Shown: piece by piece, positions 22,687 through 31,048 of the stretch
Layout: every line of letters starts with the position of its first letter
Numbering within the stretch: position 1 is the stretch's first letter
Origin: Gemmiger sp. An194
GTDB taxonomy: Bacteria > Bacillota > Clostridia > Oscillospirales > Ruminococcaceae
NCBI RefSeq assembly: GCF_002160145.1
Contig: NZ_NFKA01000007.1
Span: forward strand, 1-64,000
Length of the DNA: 64,000 nucleotides
Direction: 5' to 3'
Translations under genes and position numbers: made by a program
Notes under the pieces: model-generated
Told to the model about the DNA's origin: nothing
Database searches by the model: none
What the model saw: the letters and a program-made list of their open reading frames with translations, nothing else

Positions 22687-22759
22687 TGCTTTTGCCCCAC
22701 AGCGGGGCATACTGGAGGATAGCGGCCCCGCAAAACCCGGCCGCAGAAGGAGGACCCCC

Positions 22760-24592
22760 ATGACCAAGGCTGAACTGCACGAAAAAGCGAAGATGCTCCC
22801 CCTGCTGCCGGGGGTCTATATCATCCGGGATAAAAGGGATGAGATCATCTACATCGGCAAGGCCAAGCGGCTGCGTACCCGGGTGAGCCAGTATTTCCGC
22901 GAGGGCGTCCCCCACGATGCCAAGGTCACCCAGATGATCGAGCATGCCTTCAACTTCGACGTGATCGTCTGCCAGAGCGAGTTCGAGGCTCTGGTGCTGG
23001 AGGCCAGTCAGATCAAGGCCCACACGCCCAAGTACAACATCCTTCTGAAGGACGATAAGGGCTACAGCTATGTGAAGATCACCAAAGAGGAATACCCCCG
23101 CATCTCGGCGGCGCTGCAGAAGGAGGAGGACGGGGCGGAGTACATCGGCCCCTTCACCAGCAGCTTTGCGGTGCGCCAGATGGTGGAGACCGCTCAGGAC
23201 GCCTTCCTGCTGCCCCGGTGCAACCGGCGCTTTCCCCAGGAGATCGGCAAGGGCCGACCCTGCCTGAACGCTCACATCGGCAAGTGCATGGCTCTGTGCA
23301 GCGGTAAAATCAGCAAGGACACCTATAACCAGGCGGTGCAGGGAGCCATCCGGCTGATCCGCTACGGCAAAAAGGACATTGTGAAGACGCTGGAGCAGCG
23401 CATGGAAGAGGCCGCCGAGCGGCTGGACTTTGAACAGGCCGCCCTGCTGCGGGACCAGATCGCCGCCATCAAAAAGGTGTCGGCCGGGCAGAAGGTGGTG
23501 GTGGACGAGAGCACCCAGATGGATGTGATCGCCTTCGCCGGAGCGGGGCAGAACAGCTGCGCCGCCATTTTGCGCTACCGTACCGGCCGTTTGACCGACA
23601 AGCGGGAGTTTTTGTTCCGGGGCACCGCCGATCTGGACGCCCTGCGGGAGGAGTTCCTGCCCCGTTACTATCTGGACGGGGAGGAGATCCCCAAGGTCAT
23701 CGCGGTGGATGTGCTGCCCGAGAGCCATGAGGCTCTAACCCAGCTGCTGGAGGAGACCCGGGGCACTAAAGTGCAGCTGTATGTGCCCCAGCGGGGCGAC
23801 ACCGCCAAGCTGGTGAGCATGGCCTACACCAATGCGGTGGAGCGCCTTGCCCGGGAGAGCGGACGCACTGACCGGAGCCAGCGCCTGCTGGACGAGGCCG
23901 CCGCGGTGCTGGGCCTGCCCGAGCCGCCTGCGGTGATCGAGAGCTACGATATCTCCAACTGGGGCGAGGGCACCAGCGTCTGTGGTATGGTGGTGTTTGA
24001 AAACGGCCGCCCCAAGAAAAGCGGCTACCGGCGCTTTAAAATGCGCACCGTGGCGGGCACCGACGACTTCGCCAGCATGGCCGAGGCGCTGAGCCGCCGG
24101 GCCGCCGAATACGAAAAGGGCACGGCGGGCCAGTTCTCGGTGCTGCCCAGCGTGATCTTGCTGGACGGCGGCAAGGGCCAGGTGAGCGCGGTGAAGTCGG
24201 CGCTGGCAGGTACCGCCCTGGCGGCGGTGCCCCTGTTCGGCATGGTGAAGGACGATCACCACCGCACCCGGGCCATCGTGACCGCGGACGGCGGCGAGAT
24301 CTCCATCAGCATGCACCGGAACATCTTCACCTTCATCTCCTCCATTCAAGACGAGGTGCACCGGTTCTCCATCGCTTACCAGCGCCAGAACCAGAAGAAG
24401 AAAGCCTATGCCTCCAGCCTGACCGCCATTCCCGGCGTGGGCCCGGCCACCGCCAAGGCACTGCTGGCCCATTTCAAATCGGTGGGCGCGGTGCGTGAGG
24501 CCGATGTGGATGAGCTGACCAATGCCAAGGGTGTGGGTCAGAAGGCAGCCCAAACCATCTATGACTATTTTCACCCCCAAACGGAGGACTGA
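22760..24592 (+). CDS. uvrC: Excinuclease ABC subunit C
   Basis: Nuclease subunit of nucleotide excision repair, 610 aa. The GIY-YIG domain is at the start (PGVYIIRDKRDEIIYIGKAKRLRTRVSQYF), the UVR motif near 215 (LEQRMEEAAERLDFEQAALLRDQI), the RNase H-like second nuclease around 390-540 (ESYDISNWGEGTSVCGMVVFENGRPKKSGYRRFKM), and the C-terminal helix-hairpin-helix pair (IPGVGPATAKALLAHF; NAKGVGQKAAQTIYDYF). Full length for the family. It is followed after three bases by a NuoE-like gene. Confidence 0.97.
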   Translation: MTKAELHEKAKMLPLLPGVYIIRDKRDEIIYIGKAKRLRTRVSQYFREGVPHDAKVTQMIEHAFNFDVIVCQSEFEALVLEASQIKAHTPKYNILLKDDKGYSYVKITKEEYPRISAALQKEEDGAEYIGPFTSSFAVRQMVETAQDAFLLPRCNRRFPQEIGKGRPCLNAHIGKCMALCSGKISKDTYNQAVQGAIRLIRYGKKDIVKTLEQRMEEAAERLDFEQAALLRDQIAAIKKVSAGQKVVVDESTQMDVIAFAGAGQNSCAAILRYRTGRLTDKREFLFRGTADLDALREEFLPRYYLDGEEIPKVIAVDVLPESHEALTQLLEETRGTKVQLYVPQRGDTAKLVSMAYTNAVERLARESGRTDRSQRLLDEAAAVLGLPEPPAVIESYDISNWGEGTSVCGMVVFENGRPKKSGYRRFKMRTVAGTDDFASMAEALSRRAAEYEKGTAGQFSVLPSVILLDGGKGQVSAVKSALAGTALAAVPLFGMVKDDHHRTRAIVTADGGEISISMHRNIFTFISSIQDEVHRFSIAYQRQNQKKKAYASSLTAIPGVGPATAKALLAHFKSVGAVREADVDELTNAKGVGQKAAQTIYDYFHPQTED

Positions 24593-24595
24593 TCT

Positions 24596-25075
24596 ATGGA
24601 CCAGAACACATTGCACGAACGTTTTGCCGAAGCGGCGGAGTACTATGCCGGCCGCAAGGGCAGCCGCCCCACCCTGGAGCAGGAGGACACTGTGGCCCTG
24701 CTGCGGGAAACCCAGGAGATCTACGGCCATATTCCGCCCCAGGCGCTGGAGACCATTTCCGTCTGCACCGGCTATAAAGTGCCGCTGCTGGAAAAGCTGA
24801 TCCGGTTATATCCCAGCCTGAAGCTGGGGGCCGCCGCCCACGAAATCGTGGTGTGCAGCGGCGGGCGCTGCGGCGCGAAAAATGCCGCTCTGATGGATCG
24901 GCTGAAAAAGGGGTTGGCCCAGCTGCCCGAAGGCACTGCAGTACTGCGCACCCAGAACTGCTTCAAGCAGTGCGGCAAGGGGCCCAACATCCAGGTGGAC
25001 GGAACGCTCTGGAACGGCTGTGATGCCGCCGCCGTGGACCGGATTCTGGAAATGCTGCGGCCGAAAAAAGGGTAA
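24596..25075 (+). CDS. NuoE-like [2Fe-2S] thioredoxin-fold protein
   Basis: Electron-transfer protein of 159 aa. Cluster ligands are C87 and C92 (CSGGRC) and C122 and C126 (CFKQC), the NuoE/24-kDa pattern, with an N-terminal helical part (AEAAEYYAGRKGSRPTLEQEDTVALLRETQEIYGHIPP). Such subunits occur in NADH dehydrogenases and in electron-bifurcating hydrogenases or formate dehydrogenases, but no NuoF or hydrogenase gene is adjacent. It may be an orphan subunit serving a complex coded elsewhere. It is probably co-transcribed with uvrC. Confidence 0.88.
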   Translation: MDQNTLHERFAEAAEYYAGRKGSRPTLEQEDTVALLRETQEIYGHIPPQALETISVCTGYKVPLLEKLIRLYPSLKLGAAAHEIVVCSGGRCGAKNAALMDRLKKGLAQLPEGTAVLRTQNCFKQCGKGPNIQVDGTLWNGCDAAAVDRILEMLRPKKG

Positions 25076-25172
25076 ATCAACGGTAAGGGCTCACGCCTTT
25101 CTGCTTGACAAAGCGGCCGGTGCGGGCCATAATGGAAAAAAACAAAGGGACAGGAAAGGGAGGTGGACCCCC

Positions 25173-25721
25173 ATGCGCGTGATCTCAGGCTCTGCCCGGG
25201 GAACAAAGCTGGCGGCCCTGCCGGGAGAAGATATAACAAGGCCCACGGTGGACCGGGTGAAGGAGGGCATGTTCAGTGCTCTGCAGTTCATCCTGCCGGG
25301 AGCGAAGGTACTGGACCTGTTCGCGGGCAGCGGGCAGCTGGGCATCGAGGCGCTGAGCCGTGGCGCGGCCAGCTGTGTGTTTGTGGATCAGGACCGGGGC
25401 GCGGTGCGCATTGTGGAGCAGAACTGCAAGGCTGCCGGAGTGCAGGCCCAGAGCCAGATCCGAAATACCAGGGCGGACACGTTCCTGGCAAGCTGCGGCG
25501 AGCAGTTCCACATCGTACTGCTGGACCCGCCCTACCGCCACGATACGCTGGCACAGATCCTGCCTCAGGTGGCGCGGGTGACCGCGCCCGGCGGCACCGT
25601 GCTGTGCGAGAGCGAGCTGGCAGCCAATCTGCCGGACGAGTGCGAGGGCCTTTGCAAGAAAAAACAATACCGTTACGGCACCGTATTGGTGACCCGCTAT
25701 GAAAAGGAGCGAGAAGAATGA
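25173..25721 (+). CDS. rsmD: 16S rRNA (guanine966-N2)-methyltransferase RsmD
   Basis: Methyltransferase of 182 aa. It shows the RsmD opening MRVISGSARGTKL, RPTVDRVKEGMFSAL, the SAM motif VLDLFAGSGQLGIEALSRGA and the catalytic DPPY (in VLLDPPYRHD). ATG 25173 follows GGAAAGGGAGG; longer upstream frames are not coding-like. It overlaps the next gene by four bases (ATGA). In many Firmicutes coaD follows rsmD; it is absent here. Confidence 0.95.
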   Translation: MRVISGSARGTKLAALPGEDITRPTVDRVKEGMFSALQFILPGAKVLDLFAGSGQLGIEALSRGAASCVFVDQDRGAVRIVEQNCKAAGVQAQSQIRNTRADTFLASCGEQFHIVLLDPPYRHDTLAQILPQVARVTAPGGTVLCESELAANLPDECEGLCKKKQYRYGTVLVTRYEKEREE

Positions 25722-26182
25722 ACATCGACGAGTTGCTGGACCTGATGGAAGAAACCATGGAAGAGGCCTCCGGCCTGCCGTTCTCCGGCAGCAAGCGGAT
25801 GGTGGACATTGACAAAATGCGGGACATCATCGACGAGGTGCGCCTGAACATGCCCACCGAGATCCGCCAGGCCAAGGCCATCGTGAACGACCGGGCGGAC
25901 ATCATCGCCAGCGCCAAGCGGGAGGCTGAGGCCATCGTGAAGAAGGCCGAGGACCGGGCCCGGGTACTGGTGGGCGAGGAGCAGATCGTGCGGGCTGCCC
26001 AGCAGCGCGCGGCGGAGATCCTCTCCAGCGCGCAGAGCCAGTCCCGCGAGATGCGCACCACCGTGACCGACTACTGCGAAAACATGCTGCGCATCACCGA
26101 GGAGCAGCTGGCCCGCAACGCGGCGGAGGTCAAGACCGTGCGCGCCAACCTGCGCCAGAACGCGAAGAACAATAACGGCTGA
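25718..26182 (+). CDS. Coiled-coil protein downstream of rsmD
   Basis: Protein of 154 aa, almost wholly helical and charged, with a long predicted coiled coil (about 55-125) resembling the stalk of F-type ATPase subunit b or DivIVA-like proteins (AKREAEAIVKKAEDRARVLVGEEQIVRAAQQRAAEIL). No membrane segment. Similar small proteins accompany rsmD and coaD in Clostridia and have no assigned role. A structural or membrane-proximal scaffold is possible but unproven. It is translationally coupled to rsmD and ends at a terminator. Confidence 0.75.
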   Translation: MNIDELLDLMEETMEEASGLPFSGSKRMVDIDKMRDIIDEVRLNMPTEIRQAKAIVNDRADIIASAKREAEAIVKKAEDRARVLVGEEQIVRAAQQRAAEILSSAQSQSREMRTTVTDYCENMLRITEEQLARNAAEVKTVRANLRQNAKNNNG

Positions 26183-26201
26183 TTTGGCTGTCAGTCATCA
26201 G

Positions 26202-26242
26202 AGCCCCGTGCCCGCCCGAACCGGCAGGCACGGGGCTTTTTG
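26202..26242 (+). terminator. Terminator after the rsmD unit
   Basis: AGCCCCGTGCC (26202-26212) pairs with GGCACGGGGCT (26227-26237, one unit shift in the loop), followed by five T. Confidence 0.82.
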
Positions 26243-26413
26243 CTTGCTGCGGGCTGTGGAAAATCCGGTGAAAATACAAATCCTTGCCTGCGTGATTTAC
26301 TGTGCGGCAGTGCCCGGCGGAAAGAATACACAAAACAGGAAAAATATGCAGCCAAACCACGAAAAAGCGGCATTGGGGCGAGATTTTTCACGATTCTTTT
26401 TCGGTGCAATATC

Positions 26414-26477
26414 TTGCAATTGAGGTGGGGGTAACGTATAATAATTGATACAGTGGGGAGAAGTGGGGGAAAGTGGA
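26414..26477 (+). promoter_or_regulatory. mraZ promoter with MraZ boxes
   Basis: TTGCAA (26414-26419), 17 bases, TATAAT (26437-26442). GTGGG-type repeats start at 26453, 26463 and 26473 (last one GTGGA), exactly 10 bases apart and just downstream of the start site; a further GTGGG is at 26425. MraZ is known to bind such direct repeats and to repress the dcw cluster. Confidence 0.85.
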
Positions 26478-26544
26478 GAGTTTTCCACAGCGGTGGAGCC
26501 GATGGGCAAAACCCGTGCCCCCGCGCGAAAGGAGGCGGCGCCGT

Positions 26545-26964
26545 ATGTTGATGGGCGAGTACAACTATGCCATCGACGAAAAAGGCCGCCTGAATTTTCC
26601 CGCACGCTTTCGGGAGCAGATGGGTCAGGTGTTCGTCATCACACGCTGGATGGACAACTGCCTGGTCGCTTTCCCGGAGAGCGAATGGCAGCTCATCTGC
26701 GAAAAGCTGCAGGGCAAGAGCCTGGTCAAGACCCGCGAGATCCAGCGGTTCCTGTTCGCCATGGCCACCGAGGTCACGCCGGACAAACAGGGCCGGGTGC
26801 TCATTTCGCCCAGCCTGCGTACCCACGCGGGCCTGCAGAAGGATGTGACCATCATCGGTGTGGGCAAGCATGCCGAGATCTGGGACACTGCTGCCTGGCA
26901 GCAAAAACAGGCGGGCTTTGGCAGCGAAGAGCTGGAAGCCGCCATGGAAGAACTGGAACTGTAA
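26545..26964 (+). CDS. mraZ: Transcriptional regulator MraZ
   Basis: First gene of the division and cell-wall cluster, 139 aa. It contains the two SpoVT/AbrB-like MraZ repeats: GEYNYAIDEKGRLNFPARFRE and ATEVTPDKQGRVLISPSLR, and forms a ring-shaped DNA-binding oligomer. ATG 26545 has AAAGGAGG with nine-base spacing; ATG 26551 is less favoured. It is expected to repress its own promoter through the 10-bp spaced repeats. rsmH follows 12 bases later. Confidence 0.96.
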   Translation: MLMGEYNYAIDEKGRLNFPARFREQMGQVFVITRWMDNCLVAFPESEWQLICEKLQGKSLVKTREIQRFLFAMATEVTPDKQGRVLISPSLRTHAGLQKDVTIIGVGKHAEIWDTAAWQQKQAGFGSEELEAAMEELEL

Positions 26965-26976
26965 GGGGGAACGCAC

Positions 26977-27906
26977 ATGGAATTCAGCCACATCCCCGTG
27001 CTTTTGAACGAATGCCTGGAGGGCCTGGCCATCGACCCGGCCGGCATCTATCTGGACGGCACCGCCGGAGGCGGCGGCCATTCCAGCCAGATTGCCAAAC
27101 GCCTCACCACCGGCCGTCTGGTCAGTCTGGACCAGGACCCGGACGCCATCGAGGCGGCGGGCAAGGCCCTGGAGGGGCTGCCCGCCACACTGGTGCAGAC
27201 CAACTTCTGCAACGCCCGCAGCGCCTTGTATGGGCTGGGCATCGAAAAGATCAACGGCGCCTTGCTGGATCTGGGGGTATCCTCCCATCAGCTGGACGAT
27301 GCCTCCCGGGGCTTTTCCTACCGGCAGGACGCGCCGCTGGATATGCGCATGAGCCAGAGCGGCCCCACGGCGGCAGATCTGGTGAACACCGCCAGCCGGG
27401 AAGAGCTGGCCCGTATTCTGCGGGAGTACGGCGAGGAGCCCTATGCCTGGGCCATTGCCGGACGCATCGTGCAGCGCCGGGAGGAGACGCCCTTCGCCAC
27501 CACCCTGCAGCTGGCCGATGCCATTGCCAGCGCCCTGCCCCCGGCGGTGCGCCGTAAGGACAAAAACCCCGCCCGGCGCAGCTTTCAGGCGCTGCGCATC
27601 GCGGTGAACAGCGAGCTGGATGTGCTCAGCCAGGGCATGGAGGAGATCTTTGATCTGCTTGCCCCCGGCGGACGCTTCGCCATCATCACCTTCCACTCGC
27701 TGGAGGACCGACTGGTGAAGAATAAATTCCGCCAGTGGGCCACCGCCTGCACCTGCCCGCCGGAGTATCCGGTCTGCGTGTGCGGGGGCAAGGCAAAGGG
27801 AAAGCTCATTACCCGCAAGCCCATCGAGGCCACCGCTGCCGAGCTGGAGGAAAACCGGCGCAGCCGTTCCGCAAAGCTTCGGGTGATCGAAAAGCTGGGC
27901 GACTGA
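26977..27906 (+). CDS. rsmH: 16S rRNA (cytosine1402-N4)-methyltransferase RsmH
   Basis: Methyltransferase of 309 aa, formerly MraW. It begins FSHIPVLLNECLEGL, has the SAM motif DGTAGGGGHSS, then LDLGVSSHQLDDASRGFSYRQDAPLDMRM, RRSFQALRIAVNSEL and ITFHSLEDRLVKNKF, all family hallmarks. It modifies the ribosomal P-site region. Second in the dcw cluster, 12 bases after mraZ with GGGGG upstream. It is full length. Confidence 0.97.
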   Translation: MEFSHIPVLLNECLEGLAIDPAGIYLDGTAGGGGHSSQIAKRLTTGRLVSLDQDPDAIEAAGKALEGLPATLVQTNFCNARSALYGLGIEKINGALLDLGVSSHQLDDASRGFSYRQDAPLDMRMSQSGPTAADLVNTASREELARILREYGEEPYAWAIAGRIVQRREETPFATTLQLADAIASALPPAVRRKDKNPARRSFQALRIAVNSELDVLSQGMEEIFDLLAPGGRFAIITFHSLEDRLVKNKFRQWATACTCPPEYPVCVCGGKAKGKLITRKPIEATAAELEENRRSRSAKLRVIEKLGD

Positions 27907-27980
27907 ATCGCATTCTGTTTCGGCAAAGGGGAGCCGGAACACCGATAAAACGCAAGGAACAAAAAAGGAGGTGAGCGCAC

Positions 27981-28445
27981 ATGGCACAGGCAGCCTATGA
28001 ACTGGAACGGTTCGCGGACCGGCCATTGGACGTAAAACCCCGCATGAGAGCGGTACAGGGCAAAAAGCAGGCCATGAAGATCAGCGCTCAGGCCTATAAA
28101 ACCGTGGCGGTGAGCTGCGTGATGGTCATGCTCACCGTGGGCCTGCTGCAGAGCCAGGCCACCCTGACCCAGCTGACGACCCAGATTCAGAAAACCAATC
28201 AGCAGCTGGTCAATGCCCAGAGTGACTACAACTATCTGTCCGGCGTGCTGGACAGCAAAACAAACCTGAAAAACGTGGAGCAGATCGCTGCTCAGCTGGG
28301 GCTGATGAAGCTGGATAAAAGCCAGATCACCTATGTGACGCTGGAAAACGAAAGCACCATCCAGCGGCCGGAGAGCGGTTGGCAGCGCATTTTGGATCTG
28401 CTGAACAACGGATTTCTGCGCCTGATGGATCATCTTGATCCCTGA
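27981..28445 (+). CDS. ftsL: FtsL-like cell division protein
   Basis: Bitopic membrane protein of 154 aa. A cytosolic part of about 37 residues is followed by one membrane segment (about 39-60: YKTVAVSCVMVMLTVGLLQSQ) and an extracytoplasmic coiled coil (about 60-100: LTTQIQKTNQQLVNAQSDYNYL). This shape and the place between rsmH and the class B PBP identify FtsL, which joins DivIC and DivIB in the divisome; sequence similarity alone would be weak. RBS AAAGGAGGTGAG is strong. A hairpin with T run follows inside the cluster. Confidence 0.8.
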   Translation: MAQAAYELERFADRPLDVKPRMRAVQGKKQAMKISAQAYKTVAVSCVMVMLTVGLLQSQATLTQLTTQIQKTNQQLVNAQSDYNYLSGVLDSKTNLKNVEQIAAQLGLMKLDKSQITYVTLENESTIQRPESGWQRILDLLNNGFLRLMDHLDP

Positions 28446-28455
28446 CCGCAAATGG

Positions 28456-28483
28456 AAAAAGCGTGCCGCCGCGCACGCTTTTT
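28456..28483 (+). terminator. Internal hairpin in the dcw cluster
   Basis: AAAAAGCGTG (28456-28465) pairs with CACGCTTTTT (28474-28483). It would reduce read-through from ftsL to the PBP gene or set transcript ends. Confidence 0.6.
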
Positions 28484-28563
28484 CGATTATCAGGGGGATT
28501 CGATCGGTTTCGCCCCCCCTTATGCGCGGCAAAGACACTGATGCAAACAAAGGAAACACAGCC

Positions 28564-30963
28564 ATGGCAAGAATGATGAATCCGCAAAACCCGCAAAAGC
28601 AACCGCCCAAACGCAGCTCACTGCGTTACTGGCTGCTGGCGGGAGCATTTGCCTTCGGCGCTGCGATCCTGATTGGCCGGCTGGCCTGGCTGCAGATTGC
28701 AAAACACGATGAATACCGCATCCAGGCGGCCAACCAACAGCTGAAGGATGTGGCGGTGACCCCCACACGCGGGCAGATCTACGATGCCAACGGCAAGGTG
28801 CTGGCCAAGAGCAGCATTGTGTGGACCATCGCTGCCGACCCCAGCCAGATCAGCGCATTGAAAGCGGCGGAGGGCGACGAGCGCCCCGCCGAGGAGCGCC
28901 GGGCCGAGCGGGTGCGCACCGTGAGTGCCGATGTGGCCGGGATACTGGGCCTGGATGAAAATGAGGTTTACGATAAGCTCATCGATTCCGAGAGTCAGTA
29001 TCAGGTGCTGGCCAAGCAGGTGGATAAGCCGGTGGCGGACCAGATCAAGGAGTACGCCAGCGAGAACAATCTGCCCATCACCGTAACGCAGGATACCAAG
29101 CGGGAATATCCCTACGGAGCCTTCGCCGCCAGTGTGCTGGGCTTTATGCATGCGGACGGCTACGGCTTCTATGGTCTGGAGGCCTATTACGAGGAAACGC
29201 TGGCCGGTACGCCCGGCCGTCTGGTGAGCATCAAAAACGGCCTGGGTGCCGAGATCGCCAACGATGAACGGGAGGAATACCCCGCACAGGACGGCAACAG
29301 TCTGGTACTTACCCTGGATGCCAACATTCAGGCCATTGCGGAAAAATACCTGGAAAACTCGGTAAAGGTAAACAACGTAACCGAGCGCGGCGTGGTGATC
29401 GTGATGGACGTGAACACCGGCGCCATCCTGGCCATGGCCACCAAGCCGGATTTTGACCCCAACGATCCCATGACCATCTATGACCCCCAGCGGGCTGCCC
29501 TGCTGGAGGGACTGTCTGACGAGGAGTACACCCAGGTACAGGGCTCGGAGCGCCAGCGCCAGTGGAAAAACAAGGCCATTACCGAGCTATATACCCCCGG
29601 TTCGGTGTTCAAGCTGATCACCACCTCCGCTGCACTGGATTCCGGTGTGAGCACTCCCGGCACCACCTATTACTGCGGCGGCAGCTATCAGGTGCTGCCC
29701 GGTACCCAGCCCTATAGCTGTGCCGAAGGCGCCAATCATCAATGGCAGGACATGGGCAAGGTGCTGTACAACAGCTGCAACATCGCCACCATCCATGAGG
29801 CCGAGAAGATGGGCATCGAGACCTTCTCGGATTATTACAATGCCTTCGGCTTCACCGAAAAGACCGGCATCGATCTGCCGGCGGAGCAGGCCCCCTATGC
29901 GGGCATCTCCTACCATTCGGCGGATACCATGACCATTATCGACCTTGCGTCCACCAGCTTCGGTCAGGCCCAGAAGGTGACGCCCATCCAGATGATCACC
30001 GCAGTGGCGGCCGTCGCCAACGGCGGCTATCTGGTGCAGCCCTATATTGTGGATAAAATCGTGGACCAGGAGAGCAACGTGGTACAGGAGACCGAGCCCA
30101 CCATCAAGCGCCAGGTCATCAGCGAAGAGGTCTCGCAGCGGGTGCTGAAGATGATGGAAGGCGTGGTGGACTACGGTGCCGCAGGCGCGGCTGGCCGCAA
30201 CGCCTATGTGGCGGGCTATCACATCGGCGGCAAGTCCGGTACCAGTGAGAAGCTGGACCAGGGTGAACGCGAGGGCGGCGGCTACGAGAAGGTTTCCAGC
30301 TTCCTGGCGGTGCTCCCGGTGGACGACCCGCAGATCGCCATCCTGGCCTTTGTGGATGAGCCCCATGCGGAAACGGAATACGGTTCTATGCTGAGCGCCC
30401 CGCTGATCGGCAACATCATCAGTGAGGTTGCTCCCTATCTGGGCATCGAGATGGACGAGAGCCTGCTGCCCAGCGGCGATGTGACCGTGCCCAATCTGGT
30501 GACGCCCAACAATCCCAGCTACAGCCAGTGGGATCTGGCTCAGGTGGAGCTGAACAAGATCGGCCTTGCGCACCGAAAGGTGGGCAGCGGCGATACGGTG
30601 CTGGCTCAGTATCCCGAGGCAGGCACCAAGGTGGCCGCAGGTACCACGGTGTATCTGTATACCGACAGCACCGAATACACCAAGACCACCGTGCCGGATG
30701 TGACCGGCAAGAGCGCGGCTCTGGCCAGCCAGATGCTGGCGGGCTCCGGTCTGAACGTGCGCATCAGCGGCGATGAGAACGGGCAGGTAACCGCACAGGA
30801 TGTGGCTGCGGGCACCGAGACGCCCATGGGTACGGTGGTGACCATCACTGCCGCAGCCGCGGCCGAACCGGCGCAGGATGCCGACACCTCTGCGGATGCA
30901 TCCTCCGCCGATTCCGGTACAGATGCCGGAACCGATGAGGGCGGAGAAAACGGCGAGGGCTGA
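28564..30963 (+). CDS. Class B penicillin-binding protein with PASTA domains
   Basis: Septal transpeptidase (PBP2x/SpoVD/FtsI type), 799 aa. One membrane anchor lies at about 20-42. The dimerisation domain starts PTRGQIYDANGKVLA. Catalytic motifs are S347-V-F-K350, S404-C-N406 and K557-S-G-T. Two PASTA domains follow (VTVPNLV..., and VPDVTGKSAALASQMLAGSGL), then an acidic Ala/Asp/Ser tail of about 35 residues. ATG 28564 with AAAGGA upstream. Its partner is FtsW, coded downstream. A SpoVD role cannot be excluded. Confidence 0.92.
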   Translation: MARMMNPQNPQKQPPKRSSLRYWLLAGAFAFGAAILIGRLAWLQIAKHDEYRIQAANQQLKDVAVTPTRGQIYDANGKVLAKSSIVWTIAADPSQISALKAAEGDERPAEERRAERVRTVSADVAGILGLDENEVYDKLIDSESQYQVLAKQVDKPVADQIKEYASENNLPITVTQDTKREYPYGAFAASVLGFMHADGYGFYGLEAYYEETLAGTPGRLVSIKNGLGAEIANDEREEYPAQDGNSLVLTLDANIQAIAEKYLENSVKVNNVTERGVVIVMDVNTGAILAMATKPDFDPNDPMTIYDPQRAALLEGLSDEEYTQVQGSERQRQWKNKAITELYTPGSVFKLITTSAALDSGVSTPGTTYYCGGSYQVLPGTQPYSCAEGANHQWQDMGKVLYNSCNIATIHEAEKMGIETFSDYYNAFGFTEKTGIDLPAEQAPYAGISYHSADTMTIIDLASTSFGQAQKVTPIQMITAVAAVANGGYLVQPYIVDKIVDQESNVVQETEPTIKRQVISEEVSQRVLKMMEGVVDYGAAGAAGRNAYVAGYHIGGKSGTSEKLDQGEREGGGYEKVSSFLAVLPVDDPQIAILAFVDEPHAETEYGSMLSAPLIGNIISEVAPYLGIEMDESLLPSGDVTVPNLVTPNNPSYSQWDLAQVELNKIGLAHRKVGSGDTVLAQYPEAGTKVAAGTTVYLYTDSTEYTKTTVPDVTGKSAALASQMLAGSGLNVRISGDENGQVTAQDVAAGTETPMGTVVTITAAAAAEPAQDADTSADASSADSGTDAGTDEGGENGEG

Positions 30964-31048
30964 TGCCACGCCGGAAAACAATTCAGCAATCAGGCGCCCG
31001 GCCCGGATCATCTGCCGGGTGCCTGCAATACAAAAGGAGGCAGTTGCA

